In this document: positions 63,700 to 64,000 of the stretch, one piece after another
Layout: every line of letters starts with the position of its first letter
Numbering within the stretch: position 1 is the stretch's first letter
Assembly (NCBI RefSeq): GCF_023100685.1
Contig: NZ_CP090064.1
Location: 1,302,001 to 1,366,000, forward strand
Direction of reading: 5' to 3'
Source: Proteus vulgaris
GTDB lineage: Bacteria > Pseudomonadota > Gammaproteobacteria > Enterobacterales > Enterobacteriaceae
DNA: 64,000 nt
Notes under the pieces: generated by a model
What the model saw: the letters and a program-made list of their open reading frames with translations, nothing else
The model's database searches: none
Told to the model about the DNA's origin: nothing
Position numbers and translations under genes: made by a program

Positions 63700-64000
<301 letters not shown>

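Overview
The window is a stretch of enterobacterial chromosome. It is AT-rich, with runs of genes in an E. coli-like order: hisGDCBHAFI with yeeZ; rybB-grxA-ybjC; ybjN-rlmC-artPIQM-ybjT-lysO-ybjD-macAB-cspD-clpSA-infA-aat-cydCD-trxB. Protein similarity to E. coli, low G+C, an Ids-like type VI secretion (T6SS) locus and a formate-tetrahydrofolate ligase fit the genus Proteus or a close Morganellaceae relative. The species is not determined, and all family names come from recall, not from a database search.

Bases 1-7865 are an accessory T6SS module on the plus strand. It holds the C-terminal part of a membrane-active effector-like protein, a DUF6708/IdsE-like putative immunity protein, a PAAR spike protein, an unrecognised membrane protein, a TssM/IcmF-like protein whose first transmembrane segment is separated by a frameshift in an A7 tract, and a second diverged copy of the immunity-like gene. 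This is the most unusual part of the window.

Bases 7947-21300 mix core and accessory genes: yoaE, gnd, an orphan fimbrial subunit, a divergent HxlR-regulator/nitroreductase pair, a subtilisin-like protease without a visible signal peptide, a decayed alpha/beta hydrolase pseudogene, two tandem dctA transporters that share promoter elements, and yeaK. An iron-dependent alcohol dehydrogenase follows, with a perfect FNR box upstream.

Bases 22900-30250 are the complete his operon on the minus strand with its leader peptide (six consecutive His codons) and attenuator. Bases 30578-39912 hold yeeZ, gstB, dacC, fhs, the serine-catabolism pair sdaC-sdaB, and ybjG.

Bases 40138-64000 are conserved housekeeping DNA. 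A previously unlabelled small RNA gene, rybB, lies at 40575-40658 on the minus strand with a textbook sigma-E promoter. It is followed by grxA, ybjC, ybjN, rlmC, a Bcr/CflA-type efflux pump, the arginine ABC transporter artPIQM with ARG-box-like sites, ybjT, lysO, ybjD, macAB, cspD, clpSA, infA, aat, cydCD and the 3' part of trxB. No insertion sequences, CRISPR arrays, rRNA or tRNA genes were seen.
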